DNA of 64,000 nt from Rhizobium sullae (GTDB taxonomy: Bacteria; Pseudomonadota; Alphaproteobacteria; Rhizobiales; Rhizobiaceae). Below are positions 26,922-35,045 of this stretch, in pieces; the stretch's first letter is position 1, and every line of letters starts with the position of its first letter. Location of the stretch: the NCBI RefSeq assembly GCF_025200715.1, contig NZ_CP104144.1, positions 682,001 to 746,000 of the forward strand, given 5' to 3'. The notes beneath the pieces are model-generated. The model was not told where the DNA came from, searched no databases, and was given only the letters and a program-made list of their open reading frames with translations. The translations under genes and the position numbers were made by a program.

Positions 26922-27761
26922 ATGCAGAGCCATCCAGCTTCTGAGCCAAGCGGCGTCGTGCTCTTCGAGACGGAACATCTCAAAGCCAATATTCGCGCTG
27001 CACTGGCGGAAGCGACGCTCAGTCCGTGGCAGCGGAGCTTTCTCTCGGATGTGCTTCACAGGCTGGAGAGATACGGTGGTAGGGCGCGCCTGAGCGACAA
27101 ACAACTGCTGAAACTCAATCAAATTCTCGGGCGCGACGGAACGCAGCACCGAGAAGCGATAGCGACATTCCGCTCGGACCCATACCGGCGTCGCTCGCGA
27201 CACCGCAAATCTTCCTTCCTGCCGCGACAGGTCAGGTGGTGGGGTAGAAGATTTGCCCGAGATGCAGTGATTGTGGCACTCATCGCGATGGTCGGCCTTC
27301 TTTATTCACTGTTCGAAACTGGACCGAAGCAATTCTTTCTTGGCACGGCTGGCAAGTCGCCGAATGTGGTGGAGCAGGTCTGGTCATCGTTCACGGTGAC
27401 CGACGGCGATACCGTTCATGTCGCGGGCGAGCGGGCAGGGACACGCCTCGTTGGCTTCAACACGCCCGAAACCTTCAGTCCTGAATGCACACATGAACGG
27501 CAACTCGGCAATCGCGCAAAAGCGCGTCTGAAGGAGCTAGTCAGCTCGCCGGACGTTCAACTCACGAAGGTGGCATGTGCTTGTCCAACCGGCACCGAGG
27601 GAACAGATGCATGCAATTACGGACGGAGTTGCGGTGTCTTGAAGGTCGACGGGCGAGACGTGGGTCAAATCCTGATTGCCGAAGGCCTCGCCGTTCCGTT
27701 CATTTGTCGAGGAGACCGCTGTCCAAGAACCCCACGGCCGTGGTGCGGACAGCAATCATGA
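26922..27761 (+). CDS. Thermonuclease-family (SNase-like) protein with N-terminal membrane anchor
   Basis: 279 residues. Residues 1-85 form a charged, probably cytoplasmic region. One hydrophobic helix follows near 105-122 (AVIVALIAMVGLLYSLF). Then comes an SNase-fold domain with the metal-binding start VTDGDTVHVAG, the catalytic Arg in GTRLVGFNTPET, and Glu/Arg-containing ECTHERQLG. A Cys-rich insertion (ACACPTGTEGTDACNYGRSC) lies in the second half. The arrangement predicts a membrane-tethered nuclease domain outside the cytoplasm. The ATG directly follows the stop of the small membrane gene. Confidence 0.75.
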   Translation: MQSHPASEPSGVVLFETEHLKANIRAALAEATLSPWQRSFLSDVLHRLERYGGRARLSDKQLLKLNQILGRDGTQHREAIATFRSDPYRRRSRHRKSSFLPRQVRWWGRRFARDAVIVALIAMVGLLYSLFETGPKQFFLGTAGKSPNVVEQVWSSFTVTDGDTVHVAGERAGTRLVGFNTPETFSPECTHERQLGNRAKARLKELVSSPDVQLTKVACACPTGTEGTDACNYGRSCGVLKVDGRDVGQILIAEGLAVPFICRGDRCPRTPRPWCGQQS

Positions 27762-27843
27762 TCGATTTTCTGATGCGGCCGCTGAGCGGCCGTCGCCTTC
27801 CCTTTCACGCTTCTTCGAAACGCAGCAATCTCCATGGACATCA

Positions 27844-28902
27844 ATGATGGCAATCTTAATTCGGCTGTTAAGGGCCGTGTTCGTCACTATCCTATGCATC
27901 GTCATTTTCGCGGCATTATTCGAATTTCTGAACGCCATCCCAACATACCTTTTTCTCCCGGACCACCTTGAGGGCGGTGTCGCATACCGTGGCGGAATGA
28001 TGTTACTTGGTGCGCTCTGGTGGGGAGCGGTATTCCGTGCGCCGGGCTATCTTTTCTATGGCACCGTTCCGTTGCTGATCGTTCTGGCGGTGACAGAATG
28101 GAGATCGATGAAGGGTTGGCCATCGTATCTTGCCATCTGGTTCATCGCTGGGCTGGCAGCGACTGGCTTGTCTCTTTTGAACCCTCTAAGGGTCGCCGCT
28201 GTGCTGCTCGCAGCCGCTGCAGCTAGCTATCTCTACTGGCTTCTCGCCGGAAAATCCGCAGGCGATCGGCTACAAGGCTGGCGGAGGCGGGAGCGCAACG
28301 GCGGCTTCAAATTTGTAAACTATGCCGCCTACGCCGTCCTGGCGTATCTTGCCTTTCAACTGGCGGGATACGCCGATCATGGCGGCAAGCTGCTCTGGGC
28401 TACCTTTGTTTCCGAGCCAGAACCCGGAACGCCTCCCTTTCAGGTGAGGTTCAAACGACCACTGACTGCTTCACAGAAGGTCGCCATGATGGATTTTCCT
28501 GATCCAGCTTCCTGTCTGAAGACGTCGGAAACGGATGGTCTGCCACTTGATCGCCTCAAGGAAATGGATTGGGATCGGATAGACAATACGGACGAAGCGA
28601 ATGTCTGCATGTTCAGACTGCTGGGTTCCTATCCGAATTTGTCCTACGCAACCGATTGGTATGAAGCGCAGGGGTTCAGGGTCCCGGACAACTTCAGTAG
28701 CGCTCGGCCCTACCTTGAGCAGGATGGTACGCAGCGCGTTTCCGCCTCTTACTCGATCCGAAAGAACGGCCCGAAATTCCCAACAACAGGCATCGTTCGG
28801 CGGGCGTTTGGATCAATTCCATACGGTATGTCCGTGGATGCTACATGGTCGAAGGACGGTAAGCAGCTGCAATGGGTGGAGACGGGATTCAGCACTTTGT
28901 AG
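27844..28902 (+). CDS. Hypothetical membrane protein, about 352 aa
   Basis: About 352 residues. The first half carries roughly six hydrophobic helices (AVFVTILCIVIFAALFEFLN, LFYGTVPLLIVLAV, YLAIWFIAGLAATGLSLL, VAAVLLAAAAASYLYWLLA, YAAYAVLAYLAFQLAGYA). The second half, about 170 residues, is soluble and probably periplasmic, with paired Cys residues. I recognise no family. The start is ATG 27844 (or 27847), chosen because the first helix begins there; the frame is open upstream inside the previous gene. There is a short gap (82 nt) after the thermonuclease-like gene. Confidence 0.65.
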   Translation: MMAILIRLLRAVFVTILCIVIFAALFEFLNAIPTYLFLPDHLEGGVAYRGGMMLLGALWWGAVFRAPGYLFYGTVPLLIVLAVTEWRSMKGWPSYLAIWFIAGLAATGLSLLNPLRVAAVLLAAAAASYLYWLLAGKSAGDRLQGWRRRERNGGFKFVNYAAYAVLAYLAFQLAGYADHGGKLLWATFVSEPEPGTPPFQVRFKRPLTASQKVAMMDFPDPASCLKTSETDGLPLDRLKEMDWDRIDNTDEANVCMFRLLGSYPNLSYATDWYEAQGFRVPDNFSSARPYLEQDGTQRVSASYSIRKNGPKFPTTGIVRRAFGSIPYGMSVDATWSKDGKQLQWVETGFSTL

Positions 28903-29036
28903 TCAGTGGCGGCTAGGTCTTTGGTTGGATGCAGCGAAATGGCCATTGAACTTCCACGTTCAGGATTGGTCGCCAATTGCCGTCATCATAGCTTGCAAGA
29001 TTATCTGTTCCGGGCGCAAGAGGGGGATGCAAATCG

Positions 29037-29798
29037 TTGAGGCAGCTATCAAAGTGGCACTGCGTTATTTTAACGGTCCTGCTCGCCTCCTGCGATCCAC
29101 ATGAGGCACCCCCTGACGTCGATTTCTTGTCGACCAGCGGATACTTTGTTGTGGGCGACCGGACGATTCACCTTCCTTTCGTAGCGGTGAATGCGGTGCG
29201 GGGAACTGGCCTGCCTCAGCTTGCCCCAGGGGACCGCGACGATGAGAGGAAACACATCGACGTGGCGGCTAACCCCGCCGTCCCGCCCAGGGTGCAATGG
29301 ATGCGTTTATACGTTTCGTCGTACGGCACTTATGGAGAAACCATGCATGCCGGCAAAATCTGCGAGCAGGTCGTCCAGGAATGGGCTGTCACAATTTGCC
29401 ACAATCGACGGCCGGGCCAGTTGAAGAATGTCCCGAGCTATTTTACGATCCTCGACCGAGATGCAATCGACATTCTCAAGGGTCATACGACGTTCGACGG
29501 CAAAACCCGATACGACCACGTTTCGAGGATGAAATTGGTGATCGGTGAGCCAGAGACAGTCTGCGACGAGCCGTCGGAACATTGCACGGCGGCAGTTGCC
29601 ATCTCGCCTCGTCTGCTTGCGATCTGGAGCACATGGCTGTCGGCAAAGTCGCGAGAGACAGCTTCAGCGGCAGGTCTCCGTCAAGGTCGGGCGATCAAAT
29701 GGTTCGTGGACAGTCAGATCGGAAACATCAGGGCTTCCTTGCCTAAGAGTCCGTTCAAGAAAGCGGATATCGAGCGAGCCTTCTTGTCATTAGCTTGA
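29037..29798 (+). CDS. Lipoprotein whose 3' end is altered by an IS insertion
   Basis: A 253-residue frame starting with a lipoprotein signal peptide (CVILTVLLASCDP, lipobox Cys19). It needs a TTG start, supported by AGGGGG 10 nt upstream. The mature part contains three or four further Cys residues, and I recognise no family. The gene reads into an IS5-family element at 29747. If the element and one copy of its TAA target duplication are removed, the frame reads CCT AAG TAG and stops after 237 residues. The insertion therefore replaced the native stop and added about 16 IS-encoded residues (SPFKKADIERAFLSLA). Most of the protein is intact. Confidence 0.6.
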   Translation: MRQLSKWHCVILTVLLASCDPHEAPPDVDFLSTSGYFVVGDRTIHLPFVAVNAVRGTGLPQLAPGDRDDERKHIDVAANPAVPPRVQWMRLYVSSYGTYGETMHAGKICEQVVQEWAVTICHNRRPGQLKNVPSYFTILDRDAIDILKGHTTFDGKTRYDHVSRMKLVIGEPETVCDEPSEHCTAAVAISPRLLAIWSTWLSAKSRETASAAGLRQGRAIKWFVDSQIGNIRASLPKSPFKKADIERAFLSLA

Positions 29799-30664
29799 TC
29801 ATAGCGGTCTGAATGAAGGCGAGGCTTGTGCCAGAGAAGCGCTCGAAATCCTTTGCCATTCGGCGGTTTATGCCGAGCCACGCCAACGTCCGCTCGACGA
29901 TCCATCGCTTCGGGAGCACCTGAAAGCCGGCCTGATTGCGTTTGACGATTTCCATCGATCGCGGACTGGCCTCTTCGACTGTCGGGCCCTGATACCCGCC
30001 ATCGCCGCAAATTTTCTCGATGAATGGAAAGCGGTTGACGAGCCTGTCGAAAACAAGTGCTGCTCCATCACGATCCTGAATACCTGCCGAATGAACCTCC
30101 GCTTTCAGAAGCATGCCCAGGGTATCAACCAGAATGTGCCGCTTGCGGCCCTTGATCTTCTTGCCTGCGTCGTATCCGATATCGAGACGGGCATCTGGGC
30201 CGGTCTTCACCGATTGGCTATCGATGATGGCAAATGACGGCTGTTCTTCGCGCCCCTCAAGCCGCCGCGTCCGGCAGTAGAGCGCGTCATGGATACGACG
30301 CCACGTCCCGTCCCGGCAGAACCGCTTGAAATAATGATAGACCGTGCTCTTCGGTGGAAAATCATGCGGCAGCAATGCCCATTGGCAGCCTGACTGCAGC
30401 AGATAGAAAATCGCGTCCATCACCGCCCGAAGCGACGTCTTGCGTCGGCGGCCCAGTCGAGGCTGCCTTGGCATAAAGGGTTCGATCAGGCCCCACTCAC
30501 GGTCAGTCAGATCGCTTGCGTAGCGCATGCGGCTTCTGTCATGATGACGCCGGGTGAAGGGTGTCCAGGCCATTCGATCTCTCCGTATTTGTCGCAAAAT
30601 ACAAAGAATCTGATTGCCGCCCTTCACTCAACCCCACGACCGCCAGCCATTCTTGAACAGACAC
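29747..30664 (-). mobile_element. IS5-family insertion sequence (IS427-like), 918 bp
   Basis: The ends are inverted repeats: GAGTCCGTTCAAGAA at the left, and GTGTCTGTTCAAGAA as the reverse complement of the right end, 13 of 15 identical. They are flanked by a TAA direct repeat (29744-29746 and 30665-30667), which fits the TNA target duplication of the IS427 group. The element contains a single intact transposase gene and looks complete, so insertion was probably recent. Confidence 0.85.
29755..30573 (-). CDS. IS5-family DDE transposase
   Basis: 272 residues. The N-terminal DUF4096-like part (YASDLTDREWGLIEPFMP, RAVMDAIFYLLQSGCQW) is followed by the DDE catalytic domain. The three acids are visible in AIIDSQSVKTG (first Asp), CGDGGYQGP (second Asp) and WIVERTLAWLG (Glu), with the conserved KGRKRHILVDTLG between the first two. 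The ATG at 30571-30573 has GGAG 7 nt upstream. The frame is uninterrupted and its stop lies 9 nt inside the left end of the element. Confidence 0.93.
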   Translation of the reverse strand: MAWTPFTRRHHDRSRMRYASDLTDREWGLIEPFMPRQPRLGRRRKTSLRAVMDAIFYLLQSGCQWALLPHDFPPKSTVYHYFKRFCRDGTWRRIHDALYCRTRRLEGREEQPSFAIIDSQSVKTGPDARLDIGYDAGKKIKGRKRHILVDTLGMLLKAEVHSAGIQDRDGAALVFDRLVNRFPFIEKICGDGGYQGPTVEEASPRSMEIVKRNQAGFQVLPKRWIVERTLAWLGINRRMAKDFERFSGTSLAFIQTAMIKLMTRRLARYPLS

Positions 30665-30953
30665 TAAGTAGATTGTTGTGGCGAGTGTTACCTGGTTCGG
30701 ATTTGCACTATCCGAAGAACCAGAGCACCGGCATTGCATCAACAGCCGCGAACGACATTCAGACTGCGACTGAGTTTTTGCCGAGGCTTGCTATAGCCGT
30801 GCGATATTCTGGACCCCCAGGGCGCTGAGCGGCTACGGCGATAACTGAGAAGGCTGGCCTCGAACGCATGTCGTATGGTTATTCCCCCATCGCCGCGATC
30901 CGGATGAAAAATAGCCCGTTCTCGTTTTGAAAGGAAGCTTCAGGAAAATCATC

Positions 30954-31304
30954 GTGATCACCGGCGTTATAGTGCTCTTTTTCGTTTACACTTCGCTCAT
31001 CGCGCTGGGGCAAATCGCGACAAGCAGACGCAATGATGAGTTCACGGCTGGGGTGTTCGCAGTCCTGGCATTCGCGGCCATCGTCCTTTTTGCGGTGAGG
31101 GTTCGGCAGATGGACCTCACGAAACCTACAATGGTGATCGGACCCAGGCATCTCCAACCAAAAGGTGGCGAGACTCATCTCCGGTGCGTGCGGACGTGGC
31201 CCGTGGCGCTTGTTATAGCTGTCCTATGCGTACCCAAGATCCAGCCAACGTCTCGTCTCCAGGTTTTCTCCACGCGAAAGCATGGGCCGAGGCGTATGAG
31301 CTGA
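30954..31304 (+). CDS. Possible small membrane protein
   Basis: The frame carries two hydrophobic helices (VIVLFFVYTSLIALG and AGVFAVLAFAAIVLFAV) separated by a short charged loop. The C-terminal 50 residues look unconstrained and overlap the start of the methyltransferase gene. Possible starts are TTG 30927 or GTG 30954 (AGGA 8 nt upstream). It is included because the helices look real, but it could be a decayed gene. Confidence 0.35.
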   Translation: MITGVIVLFFVYTSLIALGQIATSRRNDEFTAGVFAVLAFAAIVLFAVRVRQMDLTKPTMVIGPRHLQPKGGETHLRCVRTWPVALVIAVLCVPKIQPTSRLQVFSTRKHGPRRMS

Positions 31305-32050
31305 TTGATCTTCAGCTATCGCCCTTGGGATTAAAGCCCATCGAGGCCCTGGGTTTGGATTTGCGAGACGTTGTTCTCGATGTAGGTTGCGGAACTGGGC
31401 AGACACTTCTCCAACTCGCCGAGCGGGTCGGAGCTGAAGGGCAGGTGATCGGGGTGGACGTGTCCCCGTTGCTCCTTGAAATCGCCAAGCAGAGGACCGA
31501 GCCGCTCGGCCAGGTGAGGTTGATCCGGGCAGATGCTCAGTTTCTGGATTTGCCGTTTGAGTGTGTGGATGCGGTGTTCTCGCGATTTGGTGTGATGTCC
31601 TTTAGCGATCCCGTCGCGGCCTTCGCCAACTTCCGTCGAATTCTGAAGCCGTCAGGTGCGCTGGCTTTTAGTTGCTGGCGTTCGCTTCGAGACAACGAGT
31701 TGGATCACCTTCCTCTCACCGCAGCGGGAATTCAGGCCACCGTCGACGAAAGTCCCTTCAGTTTTGCTGATCCCGAGTACATACGCCGCACGCTTGAGGC
31801 GGCTGGGTTTCGCGAGATCGTTATCCAATCGCACGACGAAAAGGTATCGAGCGGCGATCTCGACGCAACGACTTGGGTACTTCTGAACGTCGGACCGCTC
31901 GGAAAGCTCATTCGCGAGAACCCCGTCCTGCGAGCGACAGCCGAGCCTCGGCTGCGTAACGCGCTGGCTGCTTTGGGCGACCCCTCCAGGGTGCAGCTCT
32001 CAGCTTCCATCTGGATCGTAACCGCGCGCGCTGGAGCAGCGATCCGGTAA
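31226..32050 (+). CDS. Class I SAM-dependent methyltransferase
   Basis: A 274-residue methyltransferase with motif I VVLDVGCGTGQTLLQLA, acidic motif II VIGVDVSPLLLEIAK, motif III region LIRADAQFLDLPFE, and post-motif AVFSRFGVMSFSDPVAAFAN (Methyltransf_11 pattern). The methyl acceptor is unknown. ATG 31226 is chosen because the conserved region begins about 35 residues later; the frame is open 42 nt further upstream. It shows no operon partner and overlaps the doubtful small membrane frame. Confidence 0.85.
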   Translation: MRTQDPANVSSPGFLHAKAWAEAYELIDLQLSPLGLKPIEALGLDLRDVVLDVGCGTGQTLLQLAERVGAEGQVIGVDVSPLLLEIAKQRTEPLGQVRLIRADAQFLDLPFECVDAVFSRFGVMSFSDPVAAFANFRRILKPSGALAFSCWRSLRDNELDHLPLTAAGIQATVDESPFSFADPEYIRRTLEAAGFREIVIQSHDEKVSSGDLDATTWVLLNVGPLGKLIRENPVLRATAEPRLRNALAALGDPSRVQLSASIWIVTARAGAAIR

Positions 32051-32108
32051 CAAGGTGGTGATCACACGCAGATATATCCGATTAACTCACAGCTTTCGGC
32101 CGTCGAAT

Positions 32109-32402
32109 TTAAGCGATATGTTTATCGGCTTTAGCGGCGGCTTGGCTGAGGGCGAAGGCGTCGATCTCCTCCACGCTTGCCAAACGAACAACGGCCTTTC
32201 CCTGCTGCTCCACTTCGGCGCATAGGGCGCGGATTTTCGGCATCCAGGATTGCTCAACTGTCAATGCCGGGTGAAATTTCCGCAGAAGTGCAACTATGCC
32301 GCTCCGGGCGACGTAGAGAATTGGGTATTTTTCGGCGGTCTCCAGCGTTGGCGTTGCGGTGAGGTTGGCAGCCCTTGCATCGTCCCGAGATACGCCGTTC
32401 AA
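32109..32402 (-). CDS. Doubtful hypothetical protein, 97 aa
   Basis: The frame encodes a plausible soluble protein (PILYVARSGIVALLRKFHPA, IRALCAEVEQQGKAVVRLAS). It needs a TTG start inside a perfect inverted repeat (CGCCGTTC-AA-GAACGGCG, 32393-32410), without a ribosome-binding site. It covers most of the 366-nt gap between the methyltransferase and the monooxygenase-like gene. It could be the remnant of a larger gene. Confidence 0.3.
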   Translation of the reverse strand: MNGVSRDDARAANLTATPTLETAEKYPILYVARSGIVALLRKFHPALTVEQSWMPKIRALCAEVEQQGKAVVRLASVEEIDAFALSQAAAKADKHIA

Positions 32403-32416
32403 GAACGGCGGTCGAT

Positions 32417-32752
32417 CTATTGGCTTCCGCTGTCAAACCCGTAGGCTCGCTGAACAAGAGCGACGCGAATTTCGTATTTCGAGTACCAGTCTCTGCGGCC
32501 TCTTCGTTGTGCTTCAACATGGTCGACGACGGCCTTCCATGCGCGGATACTGTCTTCGTCCTTCCAGAACGAGACCAGTATTCCGAAGCCATCTGCGCCG
32601 CGAGCGCTTTCGAAGCCAAGATACCCCGGTTGTTGACTAGCAAGTTTGGTCATTGCGTAACCAATATCGCCATATCCATCGTCTACGTTTGTTCGCTGCG
32701 AGGTGAAGCTAACCATATAGTATGGTGGTTCTGGTAGGGCGGCTATCTGCAT
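32417..32752 (-). CDS. Antibiotic biosynthesis monooxygenase (ABM) domain protein
   Basis: 111 residues forming one ABM/dimeric alpha-beta-barrel domain. It has the segment PPYYMVSFTSQRT, the typical QQPGYLGFESARGADGFGIL, the SFWKDEDSIRAWKAVVDH helix and the C-terminal WYSKYEIRVALVQRAYGF. Relatives are small cytoplasmic enzymes or dimeric proteins acting on quinone-like or haem substrates. ATG 32752 has GAGGA 7 nt upstream; a longer frame upstream lacks support. Confidence 0.82.
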   Translation of the reverse strand: MQIAALPEPPYYMVSFTSQRTNVDDGYGDIGYAMTKLASQQPGYLGFESARGADGFGILVSFWKDEDSIRAWKAVVDHVEAQRRGRRDWYSKYEIRVALVQRAYGFDSGSQ

Positions 32753-32972
32753 GTGATTTCCTCTGTTTTCGAGGCAGAAGCTACTTGCGCAATCCATTCT
32801 ACATCCATTTCGTCGGGACCGCTGAGTCTGCTTTTGGCGCGAAGCCGCAGGTTCGTCTGCAGTCGGCCCCAAGGAGACTAAGTTAATCGTTAACTCAGAA
32901 GCCTTGTGCACTGTACGATGACCCTTGGTGGGTCATGAGACGATCCTGCGGATTGGCTGCCAGTACCCCTTG

Positions 32973-33012
32973 TCGGAAGAGCACTCCTCCCTTACGATGT
33001 AACAATGTTACA
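32973..33012 (+). promoter_or_regulatory. Promoter with overlapping palindromic operator, probably leaderless
   Basis: A -35-like TTGTCG and a -10-like TACGAT (32993-32998) are separated by 17 bp. The perfect palindrome TGTAAC-AAT-GTTACA (32998-33012) overlaps the -10 end and the ATG of the methyltransferase at 33005. Transcription starting about 7 nt after the -10 would begin at that ATG. TetR-type repressors often use such sites; no regulator gene is adjacent. Confidence 0.45.
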
Positions 33013-33784
33013 ATCAGTCAGTGTAGCGCCGGCCAATCCGGCCAATTCAGCAAGCCCTCGATTTTTTGAGAGCGTTGGCATCAGAACGGGATCGCGCGTT
33101 CTCGATATCGGCTGTGGGAACGGTGACCTTAGCCGGTTCGTCGCGAGGCTGGCCGGGCCGCAGGGCGAGGTTGTTGCAGTTGACAGTAGCGAAGCGGCGC
33201 TGGCATTGGCACGTGCCGCAGGCGGTGAACCGGATGCGGCGCGGATCACTTATCGCGCGGTCGATCTGGCGGCTGATCTGTACGATCTCGGTCGCTTCGA
33301 TGTGATCGTCGGACGCCGTGTTCTGATGTATCTCCCAGACGCTTCCGCCACGCTCGCTCGGCTGGTCGGACTTGCGAAGCCTGGGGCGACACTGGCCTTT
33401 CAGGAACACGCGCGCGCCAATCTTCCCTTCGGTCTTGCAGCCCTTCCTCTGCATCAACGTCTTTACGATTGGATGTGGGACACAGTTGCAGCCGAGGGCG
33501 GCGATGTGACACTTGGTCTGCGCCTCGTTGAACAGATGCGCTCACAGGGGCTTTCGATCGCTCAGGCACGCAACGAAGGCGTTCTGATCCAGCCCGGTGA
33601 ACCTTCCTTCCTCCCGACCCTCATGCGGATCATGCTGCCACGCTTAATCGAACATAGTGTTGCCTCGGCGGAAGAGGTTCAACCCGATACTCTGGCACAA
33701 CGGATCGAGGATGAACATCGCGCTGTCGGCGGCACGATCGTCTGGGATCAGGCCTTTCTCGCGGCGGGACAGGTCACGGGCTAA
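33005..33784 (+). CDS. SAM-dependent methyltransferase, 259 aa
   Basis: A class I methyltransferase with motif I RVLDIGCGNGDLSRFVA, acidic motif II VVAVDSSEAALALARAAGG, and FDVIVGRRVLMYLPDASATL (post-I/IV region). The C-terminal half, about 120 residues, is typical of small-molecule methyltransferases. The substrate is unknown. The ATG lies at the predicted transcription start and inside an operator-like palindrome, and no ribosome-binding site is present, consistent with a leaderless mRNA. It is not related in detail to the methyltransferase at 31.2 kb. Confidence 0.87.
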   Translation: MLQSVSVAPANPANSASPRFFESVGIRTGSRVLDIGCGNGDLSRFVARLAGPQGEVVAVDSSEAALALARAAGGEPDAARITYRAVDLAADLYDLGRFDVIVGRRVLMYLPDASATLARLVGLAKPGATLAFQEHARANLPFGLAALPLHQRLYDWMWDTVAAEGGDVTLGLRLVEQMRSQGLSIAQARNEGVLIQPGEPSFLPTLMRIMLPRLIEHSVASAEEVQPDTLAQRIEDEHRAVGGTIVWDQAFLAAGQVTG

Positions 33785-33900
33785 CGGCCCTAAGCGGCCA
33801 TCGCTTTGCGTCTGGCTCCCTTTCCACTTTCTTTGAATTCTCGACTGTTTTGCCAGAGACTCTATTAAAGCCCGATCTACAGCGTCTTTTATGGGAAATC

Positions 33901-34305
33901 ATGGACGAATCTTTCATATGTGCGATATGCGGCACCCAACATGACGGGCTAACAACGGACTGGGCGTTCAAACTGCCCGATGTTGTTTGGAGTATTCCCG
34001 AGGACGAGCGGTCCGAAAAGGCAAAGTTCGACCGTGATCTCTGCCAATTTGGCGAACGGTATTTTATGCGATGCATCCTGTACGCGCCGTTTAGAGATCG
34101 ACCGAGCGAGTTCGGCTGGGGTCTCTGGGCCGAGGTCGAATGGCCCACCTTCAAGAGATATCTTGAGCTTTACGAAGCTGACGGGTCAACTGAAGCCGCC
34201 TATGAGGGTTCGCTGGCGAACGCACTTGACGCTTACCAGAGTCATTTGGCGCGGCCGTCGAGATTCATTTTAGAGGGCCATCTGAACGCCCTACGCTTCA
34301 CCTAA
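33901..34305 (+). CDS. DUF2199 domain protein
   Basis: 134 residues. The start, FICAICGTQHDGLTTDWAFKLPD, has a CxxC...H arrangement, followed by DLCQFGERYFMRCILYAPF and FGWGLWAEVEWPTFKRYLELYE. This order fits the DUF2199 family as I remember it: small soluble proteins with a possible zinc site and no known function. ATG 33901 matches the family start; the frame is open 51 nt further upstream. It is a single gene with no operon partner. Confidence 0.75.
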   Translation: MDESFICAICGTQHDGLTTDWAFKLPDVVWSIPEDERSEKAKFDRDLCQFGERYFMRCILYAPFRDRPSEFGWGLWAEVEWPTFKRYLELYEADGSTEAAYEGSLANALDAYQSHLARPSRFILEGHLNALRFT

Positions 34306-34512
34306 AATCTGATGATCCAAGCCGGTTCGCGGAAGAGCAGCGAAGAGGCATTAGCGACACCCGATACCATGAGATTTTGAAGCTTATCACGCCTGTGTGC
34401 TGAACATCGTACCGGCCGCAGTCGGCCCGAAGCAGTGATCCCCTTGCTTGCCAAACAGCGTTAATTGCAGCAGTCTTCGGCGCACATGTTATGTCGTTGA
34501 ATGCGTGACCAA

Positions 34513-34844
34513 ATGACCCGCTCACTTACGAAATTCGCCTGCCTCGATTGCCAACGAGTGTTCAAGCGACCTGCCGATTGCACACAGAAGGTTTGCCCAC
34601 GCTGCTCGGGCGTACCTACCGGACGGGTTCAGACTTCAAGCCGCCCTGTGCAAACGATATGAAGGGTTGGGCGGTCGCAAGTTTCCTTATTTTGAAAGGC
34701 TTTCCGTACTACAGACTTGGAGTGCCGTATCCAACCACGCTGAACGAAGCCCAGAGATTTGTTGAGGCGAATGCGGCCCTGGCTGTTGATGTCACGGAAA
34801 ATCGGACCATCCCGCTGCACTGGCCCCGAGATCAGAGGGTGTAG
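34513..34844 (+). pseudogene. Frameshifted zinc-ribbon protein gene
   Basis: From ATG 34513 one frame gives KFACLDCQRVFKRPADCTQK then VCPRCSG, a four-Cys zinc ribbon, and stops at 34662. A second frame takes over at about 34610 and continues naturally with RTYRTGSDFKPPCANDMKGW, then FPYYRLGVPYPTTLNEAQRF, up to 34844. The two halves read as one small protein if a single base is adjusted just after the second CxxC. A sequencing error cannot be excluded. Confidence 0.5.
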
Positions 34845-35045
34845 AGTGCCCCTATGACCGCAATTGGCGCAAAAGCGGCCGAGGCTCGTCGGCGATCGGT
34901 CCCAAGCAGCCAGCGGCTAGTCATCGCGAAATGCTGCGTTTTAATCGTAGCTGGCCCGCCGACGCTGGAGGTCGTCCTCGCGCAATAGGCGAAGTGCCGC
35001 CGCCTTCATCTGTGCAGCGCACAGGAACTGTGGCATAACTGGGCC

